A DNA stretch of 64,000 bases from Hydractinia symbiolongicarpus (GCF_029227915.1 NC_079880.1:17070001-17134000), one strand, 5' to 3'. Positions 45,926 through 59,369 are shown, counted from the stretch's first letter. The notes: a model not told the origin generated them from the letters alone. Program-made: numbers and translations.

Positions 45926-46402
45926 ATGAACGGCTTGTATAAGATTGAGGATATAGCAGCTATTGTCAATACCCAGGCACAGGGTAAGGTACAGCTCTTT
46001 GTGCTAAATAACGGTTTGTGCAGAATAAGGGTTCATGATGGATATACCCTAGTATTTGGGGAAACACTTCACAAGCTCCTAGGGTTCACATTCGATCCTC
46101 GTAAAAAATATTATCAAAAGGGCGATTATGACGCACCGTATAAAACAGACGTGCATCAAAGATTAAGGCTAACATGTCATCAATTAGATGACGGCCATGC
46201 CCTGCTAGATGGGAAAAAATCGAAAACCCTAGCGATATTGCCCACAAAAGAAAACAAATGGGGGGACATACTTGGGTGGAGCTTTGATTCCGTCGTATAC
46301 GTACCCTTGAAAGGATCCACCGATCGTCTCGAGTTCATGTTGACGGATGAATACCACTCGCATAAAAACGTATCATTTGTAGGACTAATGATGGTGTTAT
46401 GA
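45926..46402 (+). CDS. Polinton-block ORF, candidate minor capsid (penton)-like protein
   Basis: An intact 158-codon ORF between the integrase and a membrane-protein gene. It reads MNGLYKIEDIAAIVNTQAQG, then GYTLVFGETLHKLLGF, RLTCHQLDDGHALLDGKKSK, and DSVVYVPLKGSTDRLEFMLT. The layout (short N-terminal helix, mostly beta-strand prediction by eye, an L-CHQLD-LLDGK motif, and a late PLKG-LEFML strand pair) resembles small structural proteins of Polinton-like elements that I recall beside major capsid genes. I cannot confirm this, so the capsid role is inference. A structure prediction showing a single jelly roll would support it. Confidence 0.45.
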   Translation: MNGLYKIEDIAAIVNTQAQGKVQLFVLNNGLCRIRVHDGYTLVFGETLHKLLGFTFDPRKKYYQKGDYDAPYKTDVHQRLRLTCHQLDDGHALLDGKKSKTLAILPTKENKWGDILGWSFDSVVYVPLKGSTDRLEFMLTDEYHSHKNVSFVGLMMVL

Positions 46403-46409
46403 TGATGTT

Positions 46410-47045
46410 ATGAAATTATACCCGAGCTTACCACCGAGTGCTCCAGATCATGAGAATAACGAGGGGCATGTGTATCGTCTGAAGAAGATCAAAGAGATCG
46501 AACATTTTCTACGAACTGAAGTCAAGCAGCGCGAAAAACTCGCTAAAAATTTGGAATGCATGGGACTTGGGTACACTACATGGATCATGGATTGCTCGCA
46601 ATAAGCGTGATAACATCAGGCGTAGGTATCGCTAGTATGCTCAGTGGTATTTGAGTCCCATTGGCGGTAGCAATGGGAGGGATCACCATATCAGTAGTGT
46701 TGATGCAGACGGCCTTAAAACAAGGGGGTAAAAAGCTGAATTACAAACGCAAAAAGAACGATAGTATAAAGATTATTGGCGGAAACGAAGCTGAATAGTA
46801 TAGTTGATCTTATATCAAGGGCTATTGAGAATGGAGTGATAAGTGATTATGAATTCAGTCTAATAATGCAAGAGAAGCAAAAATATCTCCTATTGAAGGA
46901 ACAGATCCGACAACGCACTAAGAAAATCGTTGAGACGATTAATAAACAAGAAAGGCAGCAATTAGTAGCTAAAGGCAGAGACGAGGGTAAACTCGAGTTG
47001 TTGAAAAAACTACAGTCTGCGCAATATGTAAGCCTACTTAGATAA
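46410..47045 (+). pseudogene. Polinton-block coiled-coil/membrane protein, frameshifted
   Basis: ORF 46410-46604 reads HVYRLKKIKEIEHFLRTEVK then QREKLAKNL, a charged helical N-terminus. Around 46575 the frame shifts to a stretch with HGLLAISVITSGVGIASMLS, a TGA (about 46652), then VPLAVAMGGITISVVLMQTA: two hydrophobic membrane-spanning segments. The final ORF (46776-47045) is a long helix with SIVDLISRAIENGVISDYEF and KYLLLKEQIRQRTKKIVET. I recall this arrangement (helix, two TM segments, helix) in cnidarian element proteins of unknown function. It follows the previous ORF by only seven bases. Confidence 0.5.
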
Positions 47046-47086
47046 ACCGCCTGAATATTCATAATTTTAATGTTTTGTAGAAAACA

Positions 47087-47359
47087 CTAAATGACACCCA
47101 CAATCTCACCAGTAGTTGCATCAATCATAAAATCACCATTTATAATGGTTCGCGTTTGTCTCGCCTCGAGGCCTCTGATATATTCCTCTGAAATTTTCAT
47201 AGCCGCGATATCTGAGCATGGCTTGCAATAAGGACCGTCCTTCTGTGCTGAAGCATCCTTGTACTTCACTTTATGAATCGCGGTTATAATTTCACCCTTC
47301 TTCATAGTGGAGTAGCCACGAATACCCAGCTCTCTCGCTTCTCTTTTTAAATCATTCAT
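47087..47359 (-). CDS. Small SAP/Rho-N-like domain ORF beside the Polinton block
   Basis: A 90-codon minus-strand ORF beginning MNDLKREARELGIRGYSTMK then KGEIITAI, the helix-turn-helix pattern of SAP or Rho N-terminal domains, which bind nucleic acid. A pair of cysteines, YCKPCSD, follows at residues 44-48. It starts six bases after the stop of the upstream minus-strand ORF (47365). It may be a Polinton accessory gene. Function is an inference from the short motif. Confidence 0.45.
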   Translation of the reverse strand: MNDLKREARELGIRGYSTMKKGEIITAIHKVKYKDASAQKDGPYCKPCSDIAAMKISEEYIRGLEARQTRTIINGDFMIDATTGEIVGVI

Positions 47360-47364
47360 GTTTA

Positions 47365-47874
47365 TTATACGACGACGAACGGGTCCTCTTCATCATCTGA
47401 ATCAATAAGACGCCTTATCCTTAAGGTTACAGGTACCGGCCTGTGCATTATGAAAAACGCTTGCACACCCGACGGTAATTCTAGCTTGTACCGCTTTACT
47501 TCTCTGTATTGTTTTTCATATTGCACAATGAAGGTTGAAAAATTCTCTTCACTACTCCTCCTATACTCTACAAACTCTTTGAATGCATGATATGCACAAG
47601 TTGTCTCGTCACTTTGAAACACTTCATCAAGTTTCTGTAGAATCACTTGGACACCATCATCTCCTTTCAAGTCATTAAGTGATATGGCATAAACTGCTTT
47701 CCGAGCTTCGCCTTTCAATGACAGATATACAGCAAGTCCTTGACGTTTAGGTTCTTCCTTTGTGAAGCATTGCCAAACTTCAACATCATTCTTCCATGAT
47801 GCATAATCGTCGTCTTCTTCAGTTTCGAAGACCGGAGGTGATTTTATGCCACTCATTGTACACATTTGAAGCAA
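47365..47874 (-). pseudogene. Copia-type Gag fragment fused to an unrelated C-terminus
   Basis: Minus-strand ORF of 169 codons. Residues 10-140 match the Gag pattern of Copia-like elements of marine invertebrates: DYASWKNDVEVWQCFTKEEP, RQGLAVYLSLKGEARKAVY, LQKLDEVFQSDETTCAYHAF, FSTFIVQYEKQYREVKRYK and LELPSGVQAFF. Gag would package the retrotransposon RNA. After AFF the expected continuation is lost, and the ORF ends in an unrelated RRLIDSDDEEDPFVVV tail. That acidic tail and the tight spacing to the next minus-strand ORF suggest the tail belongs to the Polinton block, which would make this a fusion by recombination. No zinc knuckle is present. Confidence 0.6.
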
Positions 47875-50800
47875 AAGAGTTAATATAAATACCTCAGTAT
47901 TCCAATTACAATTGGGCAGTGGATAACGTTGCCAGTTCTGCTACCATTGTTAAAGAGATATATAGGATATTACCTGTTGGTCTTTATATCTTTGCTTCCC
48001 CTTTGGTATAGAATGCACTTCGACGATGTTCTATTGTCTAGAGTACTATAAGAACAAAAAGAATCACAATATTAAACATTAACAAGCTTTAACGACCTCC
48101 ATTACATCTTGTTTTGAGTTTGCTAGCAAATCCAATATATGTCTGTGATGTATGGACCGAAAAACAATACCAGATATCCACATCGAAAAGCTATTAAAAC
48201 AACCCGTTGTAATGTGCTTTACACACGTTTTTACTTTTACTAAAACCAATTAAAAAAACTAGTGTTTTTGAACATCTTTTATTCAAGTTTCCTCATTGCT
48301 TTTTACACTGATTAGTTGCATCAAATTTAAGATTGAATTAAAAAACTTTAAAAGTATTATTTTCAGTGACCACGCATCAATTTCTTGATTTTCGAACATT
48401 TCTGGCTGTGCAGCGGATTGTCGCATACTGTGAACGAGATTGAGGCTGTAGGACATAAAATTGGTTGATTTATGTAATAGCTATTATATAAATTTTTCCA
48501 GGTTTAAATTAAGAATCTAGCACTAAGTTTTCAAATAATTTTTAAAAAATCTTTTTTATCTGCTCTTAAATAACTTTAGTAACTTAATTCGTCTGTTAAG
48601 AATTATTTTTGCTGGTCTGTAAAGATTCTGGTAATGATGTATACGGCAAGCACCATTATTTTTCTAGTTGGAGAGGAACGAGCCATGGAATAGAAGAAGA
48701 GGCTGTAATTTGATTTTTTTTTGGAAATACTTTAGTCGTTGTTAATTTGAAGAGAAAAAACGTTATTACTTAGTTGAATGGGCAGTTATTCTGTATTGTT
48801 TAGCTCATTATTAGTTTGACATAAAAGGACCCCTTCAATATAGGGTAATGCTCTTGTTGGATTATGCACATGTATTTCTACATTCATGCCTACAATTCTA
48901 TAGAAATTATCCAACCAGATCCATTGGTTAAAAAATCACATAGTTTTTCCAACCTCTTGAGAATAACATGTATCAATTCCTTGAAAATGTCATAAAATTC
49001 TTTATCCATAATTTCTCGGGGGTACTAAGATAATTTTCATATATCTGTACTCACCTGTGGTTAGGTTGTTTCAGTTTTATTATTACAATTATTATATTGT
49101 GTTCCTTCATAATCTATTTACTGATTAACATCAAGACTTTTAGCACCATTAAAATGAAGGTTTCTACAGAATTATCCCTTGCAGTTTCAATAAATCTAGT
49201 CTTTTTTCAATATACACCGTTTTTCATTGCATTTGTAGCCATTTCTTTAGCTTAGAAAATTTCTTTCAGTTCCAGCACAATTTATAATTATTTTTGATTG
49301 TGGCTGAAAGTAGTAGATACAATAGACTGATCTAGACACAATTAAGACTTATTACCACTTTTGGTCCTGATACACTTTAGACAAAATCTCTGCTAATTTC
49401 AAGATTTGTCTTAGATGTGATAGAAATTGAATTTGTGCTAGAACTGAGGGAGTAAATTGGCCTAGGTCTGTCACTTTCTATCTGCTTTCAGTGCTGACTC
49501 ATCGACCTAGGTGTATTTAGACATGGTGGCATTATGGCTGTTTTGGCCCTCTTTAGGTGCCCAGTTCAAACTAATTGAAAAATTGAAATATTGTTTTTAG
49601 GCTGGATTAGTGTTTTCTTCTTTTAACAAAGCATATACGCAATCCACGGTTACATAAGATATTTTTGCAGCTATTTTCATATTGTTTCATATTAGTTCCT
49701 GTAGACAGATTTAATTCTTTGTCTCTGTACTTCAGATATTGAAATAAGTAAAAATCATGACAAAAACAGCCAAATAGTTAGGAAGAAAATTGATAAGAGA
49801 AAATTGGAATACCCCACCATCATACCTCGACAAAACCATCATACTTAGCTAATACAAATATTGCAACACTAGACCCAAATCCACTCAGATAAAAAAACAA
49901 TGTTAAAGATCAGTGATTTGAACTTTGATGATATGAGCTATCGATATCTAAATTTATTAACCCACTCTTTTGTAGCTTAAAACGCTGAGCAAGAAAATGT
50001 GTACATGCTGTTGTGAACAGTTGCAGAGATATTATGAGATTTAAAGGTTTTTAATGACGTAATCAATCTGTCCGTGTAGAAATGGGTTTAGCTTTGGGGA
50101 ATTCGCCCAGTTCTGCTCCCAGGGGGTCCCTAGATCAGTGATTCCCACCTGTTTCCAAGTTCTTTGTTAATAAATCATTTTATGTTAATCCTTTGCTTTT
50201 ATAGAAAATTAGCATTTACAGACGGATTATATAAGGGATTTGTCATTAGTTTGTTGAAAATCCACAAAAATAGGCATATCGCAGTAAGTCGATAAACAGC
50301 TATTATCCTTGAGACTAGCTGATTGCTCCCTGGAGGAATCCACTGGATTAGAGAGAAAATAGTTACTGGGTATATGTCAAAACACAAATCTCCCAGTATT
50401 ATTAAAATGCGACAATCAACATACAGTGTTTCTGGGTTACTCTGGTTAGACATTACCGAAACACAAATTTATACGGTGGGACAACGTTTAAAGAAGAAGA
50501 AAAAAAAAATATTGTAAATAAATAAATATTTAAATTAAGTAGAGTTAATTTTACTTGCCACATTGTGCTCATATGTAGCTTTTAGCTAGCAACAATCTTT
50601 GCCAAAAGTGTTGAAACACTTTTCAAAATTATTCATATAGTTTCAGCGCCGCACCCCAGACAATATTGATTTCTGGCCTTTTTTAAGGGGACAAGTGTAC
50701 TGCTATGCCCTCCAATGTTGTTAAAAGGCGGTAAGGGGGACAAAAACAGTATTTCTGTCTATATCAGATTCTCTGTTATCTATGGTAAATGTTTGTGTTC

Positions 50801-51709
50801 GCTTAAACTACTTTAGGCAAGGATTGTAGCTAAAGCCAGTGTAAAGTCAGTTGAGAGATTAAAATGTTAAATTATGAAAACGTTACGAAAAACCAATCAA
50901 AAAACGCGAGAACCTCTTGAACATCTGAAATCGTAAACACAAAGTGAAGTTGAACAATACAGTCAAAATAAAATCAGATGTTGATGTTCTTTATATCTAG
51001 CTAGCTAACATTTTATCCAACTGACATACTAAGGTAAAAATTATAACATATGTTGCAGCTGAGTAGCTACTTTAACTTCAAACTCTCAACTTTTAACTCC
51101 CGTTTTCAAATCTACTTTCAACTTCACTACTTTGACTTTCTTAAGTCTGACTTCTAACTACAGTTTTAAACCCAATTTTAAAGCGACTTTACTTCGTTAC
51201 TCTCGATTCTACGTGTATATTTTTTTTAAAAAAAACAACTTTATAACTTTATATTTCCAAAAAACACAGGACAAAAATGGACTTAAGAAAGTTTTATTTC
51301 TGCAGTGTCCATCGAAATGTTTCTGCCAGACTATAAAAATTGGCTAAGTCATCTGTGTACATTGCTTATACTTGCGATATCACGTCTAGTAAAGTGGCTA
51401 AAGTGTGGTTATAATGTACAACTAATATAAGCAGGCATATAAATATGATATAATGTGTATGATTATTTAACTTCTTTTAATTAAAATTTGGTTTGTAACA
51501 AAGTAATCTACCTTATGCCATATTTAAAGGCTTTCTAATGGTAAAAATTAATGATTATCCTAAAATATTTAAGTGGGAAAGTGAAATAAAACAATTTAAT
51601 ATGCAATGATGTGTATCACATTGCATTAAAAGCAATCAGGGAATTGACTTTGGGGATAATGGTTTAAAACAATTTAATTCAGCAGTGGAAATTATAATAG
51701 CTAATTTAG
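47875..51709. other. Intron sequence without recognisable genes
   Basis: AT-rich sequence with small ORFs only. Segments worth noting are a repeat shared in inverted orientation with 28345-28420 (at 49425-49490), an A-rich stretch AAGAAGAAGAAAAAAAAAA at about 50494-50512 after a unique-looking segment (50300-50490) that could be a retrotransposed fragment's tail, and a CTAGCTAGCTA word at 50998-51008. No coding exon of the HERC-like gene was recognised here. Confidence 0.4.
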
Positions 51710-52581
51710 GGGCAGAAACTTTCGCGGGCATTAACTTTCGCGTTTTCCACATTTTTTGGTCATTTTTAGCGAAAGTTTATGCCTTTGGAAATTCTGAATT
51801 ATCAAAACGCGAAAGTTTTTTCACGCAAAATCATGGATATTTTTCAAAACGCGAAGGTTTTTTCACAATAAAAAAAAATCATAAAAACGGGGAAATTTTC
51901 AAAAGTAATGATTTATTTCTACTTTAATCGTCATCAACTACAATAACACCTGGTGTTTTTTCCTTCTTTGGAGCTGCGAGCATTTCTTGGATGTCCCGAT
52001 TATTTGAAACAGTAGTGCTTGTGGATGCAGTCTTTTTCTTCCTTTTGCCAGGGGATTGCGGTGTAACGACTGTAGGCGGCAAGTCATGACGAAATTGAAC
52101 AGATTTCCAACCGCTATGTCTTCTGTTGGTTCCGTTCGGCTCAAACAAAATGCCATCGATTGATCCTTTCCAAGATATAGATCCGATGCTGAGTAATGAT
52201 GTTGAGCAATCTGATGATAGCCATCTCTTAGCAATTTGTGATGTCACAGTTGAGGAATTTGAAGCGTTATGTGGAAGCAAGATTCAAGAAAGTGACAACG
52301 ATACTGACTCAGAATGGGAAGAGCCAGATAATTAAATTTACTTAGCCTAAACTTGTATATTTTATACATTTTTGATTACGGTAAAGACCTTAGATGTGAT
52401 TTAATGAATTGGATTTTGCCCATTCACAAAAGTTTTTTCACGCGAATATGAACCTTATTTTGAATTCTCGAAAGTTTTTTCCGCGAAATTTATTTCAAAA
52501 ATCGCCAAACGCGAAAGTTTTTGTCAAATATTTCGTGTTTTTTTGACACGCGAAAGTTAATGCCCGCGAAAGTTTCTGCCC
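51710..52581. mobile_element. 872-bp TIR element with TTTCGCG subterminal repeats
   Basis: The left end GGGCAGAAACTTTCGCGG at 51710 is matched by its reverse complement ending at 52581; the matching extends for about 34 bases (through GCATTAACTTTCGCG). Multiple extra copies of CGCGAAAGTTTTTTC lie just inside both ends, pointing inward, and look like transposase-binding repeats. Flanks share TTA on both sides, a possible 3-bp target duplication, with one extra G on the left. The interior holds two short ORFs (separate entry) rather than a full transposase, so this is a deletion derivative of an unidentified DNA transposon. Confidence 0.8.
51924..52335. pseudogene. Divergent ORF remnants inside the TTTCGCG element
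   Basis: On the minus strand (about 52150-51924) a frame ends PTVVTPQSPGKRKKK, RDIQEMLAAPKKEKTPG and VIVVDDD: a basic patch, then an acidic end, as in nuclear proteins. On the plus strand, from an ATG at 52150, a 61-codon frame reads MPSIDPFQDIDPMLSNDVEQ, VTVEEFEALCG and ESDNDTDSEWEEPDN before TAA. Both look coding in composition. The two diverge from a common point at about 52130-52150, which suggests that a larger autonomous element with two genes lost its middle. No known domain is recognised. Confidence 0.4.
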
Positions 52582-53638
52582 TTATACTTTACAAATCATG
52601 TCCATTGATGAAGGGGCTAATGAGTCACATACATCATTGTGCAGGTATTTTTGAAATTGTGACAGTTCAAATTTCAGTAGTCAAAAGAAGCTTCAATCTG
52701 GAATAAATAATGATTACAATAGTGAAAACTCACTAAAAATATTTGCTTTGAACATAAAAACACTTTTTAAACAAAATTAGCCCTGAGTTATGAAATGTTG
52801 ACTGCTTAAACAGCATACCGTTTAATTTTGTTAATGCTGAAAACATTCAAGGGCACTGCAGATGTACCAGTTCGACTACATATTATCTGTGCCCTTAAAG
52901 GTACTATTATCCCTTTAAATTCTTAAGAAGGAAACCCCAACAACACCTGAAAATAACAGGATCTACAGCATGATGGTTTTCAACTATTAGGCTACCATTT
53001 GCGTGTCTCACAGAATTTGTTCCAAATATATACATAGTGACTAAAAAAAAACTAGCAAACAATCGTGGTAAGATAGAAAGTTAGATCAACCTGGCCTTTA
53101 TGGGGTGTTAATAATTGGGACGTTTTGTCCAGCTCCTAAACTTTTCAGTTTTTTCTTTATAGAAATTTCCTATTCAAAAATGAAATTTTCAAAACTTTTA
53201 AGTTATAATTTTGTTTCTGTTTTTTCTATTTTGCAGTTTGCACCATTGTGCGGTATTTTTCCTGTGATAAAAATCTGTCAAATAAGATAATAGAATATGT
53301 ATTTTCGTATTTTCTGTGTGTTTTATATTGGTTATCGTACATTTTCAAGTGATGAATATATTTTACCTTCAGACCAACCTCTTCACTTTGAGCCACACAC
53401 ATACAAATTTATTAAATCTTGATAATAAAATTTGCTACAGCAGTTGTATTTTTTACGATGACTTATAAAACTTATGAAACAATTTTGACAACGAGGAACG
53501 AATATCTCAGGGCAGAAACTCAGCAGGTAAAAGTTCCCACACTAGACCGTCAGAATTTTTACATACAGCTTTATTGTAATTGCAACCTTTACCTCGGCTG
53601 CAGAAAAGAAGGCGCGTTGTTATTGTATCTTTGTTTAG
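52582..53638. other. Intron sequence up to HERC-like exon 3
   Basis: AT-rich, no element recognised. The acceptor tract TTGTATCTTTGTTTAG precedes the exon. Confidence 0.4.
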
Positions 53639-53792
53639 AGAAAATTACAGCGTTGGAATCACACTTTATTAAACATGCAAGCTGCGGTGAGGCACACAGT
53701 GTGATTATTAGTGAAGATGGACAAATGTTTACATTCGGTGATAATAGTAAAGGTCAGCTTGGTTCTGAAAAGCAATCAGAATCAGTACCCAG
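53639..53792 (+). CDS. HERC3/4-like protein, exon 3
   Basis: After the TTTGTTTAG acceptor the exon completes a Glu codon and reads KITALESHFIKHASCGEAHS then VIISEDGQMFTFGDNSKGQL, and ends VPR at 53792 before GTATGC. ASCGEAHSVIISEDGxxFTFGDNxxGQLG is a complete RCC1 blade (codons 80-130). In HERC4 the equivalent reads VSCGEAHTLAL, so the exon order is conserved despite the 25-kb gap. The ORF that extends upstream to 53419 is not exon. Confidence 0.85.
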
Positions 53793-54038
53793 GTATGCAA
53801 ATGTTCCTTTATTTGTTTATGGTAAAACCAATGTTATTGGCAATGAAAAAACTGAATTTGTTATATTACGGATTGGAATTGGAATGATGATCAGTTGTAT
53901 ATGTTGCAAATCTATCCTAATGAATTACAGAAGAGAATTGTTTTTTTCATGGAAGAAGTGATGCAACATGCACAAAGACACAGTGTTTTTTGAAGTGTTT
54001 TTTTTTATTTTGATTGTTTAATATTTTTGCATGTATAG

Positions 54039-54118
54039 GCTAGTAAAGAATATACCTTTCAACACATTTATCACTCAAGTGTCATGTGGAAAACATCATA
54101 CAGTGGCATTAAGCTCAG
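54039..54118 (+). CDS. HERC3/4-like protein, exon 4
   Basis: A short 80-base exon between TGTATAG and GTAGAT. It completes Arg131 and reads LVKNIPFNTFITQVSCGKHH then TVALSS, the first half of the next RCC1 blade. Phases (2 in, 1 out) match both neighbours. Confidence 0.82.
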
Positions 54119-54706
54119 GTAGATGAACATGCTTTTACAACCCTGTTATTAACTAGAACTTAGCAATTCAGTTTGTTAGGCTCCAATTAATAATTTATTT
54201 TGCGTAACTGGGGGCTTTAGAGAGTACTGTGAGTTCCCAAGGAGTTATTTAAAACTGAAAACTTTAAGTACGTCAGTTTTAGCCCCTTGAAGCCAAGCAA
54301 AAACACGAAGTTCGATTGGCACAACCTTTCTATTGTTGTTCTTCTGTGTTTTAGTTTAAAATAAATACATTATTTTTTTAATTGCCCCTGTAATACTTCC
54401 AATTTTGCAAAATGATTTTTTGAATTGAAATATAAGATAATTCGAATAACTATATCAGGAATATACAGCAGTAGCACCACTTGATGATGACAGACAAGAG
54501 TAGTTTGTGGCTACAGTGTTTCACTGAAGCCATAAACATTATGACATTAACCAGCATTTTACAAAATGATAGTTACACATGCTTTTTAAAAGTGATTCAT
54601 AATTTTTGCTAGAACATTATATTACGAAAAATCAAGCTATGTTAGATTATGAAGATTGTTCAAACAATCTGTTCCACAGTAACGAGAAATTAATGTGTTC
54701 TTCTAG

Positions 54707-54896
54707 GTGGTGTTATTTTCTCGTGGGGTGGTAATGAGTTTGGACAACTTGGAACAGGGGTTAAGGGTGACAAGAATACCTCACCTACTATCGTGCAATC
54801 TCTGTTAAATTGTCCTGTAATTCAAGTAGTTGCTGGTGGATGCCATACAATGTCACTAACTATATCTGGTTCACTGTTTGCTTGGGGCTGTAATAA
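54707..54896 (+). CDS. HERC3/4-like protein, exon 5 (last exon visible)
   Basis: Follows TTCTTCTAG and reads GGVIFSWGGNEFGQLGTG, then NTSPTIVQSLLNCPVIQVVA, GGCHTMSLTISGSLFAWGCN and part of a Lys codon before GTATGT (phase 2). The SP-LL--P--QV-AGG-H---LT-SG--F-WG-N segment closely follows the small HERC proteins (HERC3/HERC4) rather than RPGR or RCC1 itself. Codons 158-220. I found no further exon before 64000, so the gene continues past the window or behind the Helitron. Confidence 0.85.
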
Positions 54897-57084
<2,188 letters not shown>

Positions 57085-59335
57085 TCAATTCAGAATTTGG
57101 CGATAAACCACATTTGGAGTATACCATTTCCCATCAATGCATCCTTGTTTGAAGGTGGGGATAATGCTAACTTTAACATCTTTAAACGCTCTTGCTCTAA
57201 AAAAAGCAACATATAACTGGCCATGAGAATAACATGGCATGCGCAACAATATACCAACCTCAAAAGATTGACCTTGTGCCTTGTTTGTCATAGCATAAGA
57301 GAGCCTTAGTGGAAGCTGTGTGCGACACAAAACAAAAAGCATACCTGTATCTGAAGGTGCAAGTTGCAACCTTGGAATAAGTACCCGATCACCAATAGCA
57401 TTGTCAGTAAGTACTTCAGCATCCACACAATTGTTGTGAAGATGTCTTACAATTAGGTGAGTGCCATTACATAAGCCTTTATTTATGTTTATGTTTCTTA
57501 ACATAACGATAGCACCAGATTTTAATTTAAGACAATGAGGAGGCATACCTAGGGTGTGATACTATTTAAAAATTCTACCGGATATTGATTCCGTTCCTCT
57601 TCATCATCACAAACAACATCATCTGCACTGAAATAAATTTTTTCTTTACCTGGCAACAACGCAAACACCTGATCATTAATGATAAGTTAATCATCATTTG
57701 TAGGTGTTAGTATTACAGATGATGCCATATTTTCTGGGGGAAAATCCCTAAACAAAGCATCAACAATACATTGTTTTGTTGCAACACACAATTAGATGGC
57801 ACCTCAATTGCACCTTGGAATGGTGGTTGTTCTCGAATAGGTAAAACACCTTTCCCAAGTTGCAGAAGCCATGCAGCAAATTCTTGTTCTCTTGGTCTCG
57901 TTCTCATGTTGCGAGTTAATTTAAATTCTGTTACCAAGTGCCATTGAGGAGAACTTTTTAAGCACATGTCAACAATCTCAATTGGTCTTCCTTTGCTGAC
58001 AACAGACAATAACTGTGGAATATCACCACCTCAAAGAACAACTTTACCTCCAAATGGAAATTCATTATTGCAAATGTCTTTAAGAAGACGATCTATTGCA
58101 TGGAAAGCATGCTTAGGAATCATGGAAGGTTCATCAAGTAGAAATTGATTTTTTTCTCGTAGCTCTGAAACATAAGCAGACACTGGAGTTATGCTGCATG
58201 TACTGTTTTCTAAAATAGGAACTGGTAATCGAAACAGTTTATGTATGGTGGTACCGTTTTTCAAAAGAGTTGCTGCTATACCAGTAAATGCAGCAGTTCC
58301 AACTTGAAAGCCTCTACCTGAAAGTTCAGAAATAAGGTAATTATAAGTGAAGGTTTTACCACTGCCATCAGCACCTTCTAAATAAAACAAACAGTTATTT
58401 TGGGCCGTATTGTTTGCAACATTCACAACAGCCTCTATAACTGCATCAGCCAGTGCTGTCTGTTCTTCAGTAAGCTGAGCCCTCAGTTGAGAAGCTCTTT
58501 CAGCCTCCACAGCTACGTCAATGTTTTCAGCTGGAGGTATTTCATCTAAATTTGGAAGATTAAAATCAGTAAGAGATTTATTTATAATTTAATTATAATT
58601 TTTTTTTATTTATAATTGTCTTAGTACAGAATGAATACCTTGAAGTACCCTGTACTCAAACTGATCCTCATTCATTTGGCGAAGAAATTCCCACAGTGGA
58701 TAAGTAAACAGTTGTCTAAATTGTCGAGGCATCTGAAAGTTGGCAGCTTCCTGCAAAGTATTGTTCCATTCAGTATCATCTTGCAGAAGTCCACGCAATA
58801 AACAGGTTTCACGAAATGTTTCAGCCACATTACCATCCACAGTTCTTAAATCTTCATAAGATTTTACACCACGCGTATGCAATAATAGCGTACGTAAATA
58901 AAAGAGCTCACCTGCGCGAGGACTCACACTATACATTCTGGAGACAATTTTAAAATTAAAGTTTTGCCTGGGTGTCCAAACTTTCCTGGCATTATTGAAA
59001 ACGAAATGAAGAGGAATGCCTGGAAACAAATATTGGCGAGCATTATGATTCTCTCCATCTAGCACAAACCAAGATGTTAATTTTGTGGTTTGGTTTGCAG
59101 CCCTGAACACAGCTTCTTCAGCCTGGCCTTGCTGAAAGTAAACAATATGGTTATTAGGCAAGTGCACTGTAAGTGTATGGACAACATGAGATTGCTCATG
59201 CATTTTAATTTCAAAACGACGCCATACTGCTTCTGGTGCACTGACATACCTAGTGTCTAAAAACGTCTGTACCTCATCGTGATTAATATGTTCATTGATC
59301 TCAGTGTTGGCATAATCATGACCTTTATAAATATA
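57085..59335 (-). pseudogene. Helitron PIF1-type helicase domain, broken
   Basis: Pieces on the minus strand: 59335-58610 (SAPEAVWRRFEIKMHEQSHV, QNFNFKIVSRMYSVSPRAGE, YEDLRTVDGNVAETFRETCL); 58510-58031 with Walker A LEGADGSGKTFTYNYL and Walker B-like FLLDEPSMIPKHAF; 58009-57713 (EFKLTRNMRTRP, WLLQLGKGVLP); 57546-57085 (LKLKSGAIVMLRNININKGL, PLRLSYAMTNKAQGQSF, SHGQLYVAFFRARAF). The final motif normally reads YVAFSRA; Ser has become Phe. At least three frame breaks and a degraded stretch at 57710-57550 separate them. Order and motifs leave little doubt about identity. Confidence 0.85.
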
Positions 59336-59369
59336 TTATAAAGGTATTTAACAGATTAAACAGACATGC

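Larger units (their letters stand above)
28154..53638 (+). other. HERC-like gene intron 2 (25.5 kb)
   Basis: Bounded by GTAAAT and a TTTGTTTAG acceptor at 53630-53638, phase 1. It contains at least eight mobile-element relics on both strands. The exons on either side encode consecutive RCC1 blades with no residues missing, which supports a true intron rather than two unrelated fragments. Confidence 0.72.

Noticed and set aside
53419-53638. Upstream extension of the ORF containing HERC-like exon 3
   Set aside because: It lacks RCC1 resemblance, and the TTTGTTTAG acceptor at 53638 gives exact phase with exon 2.
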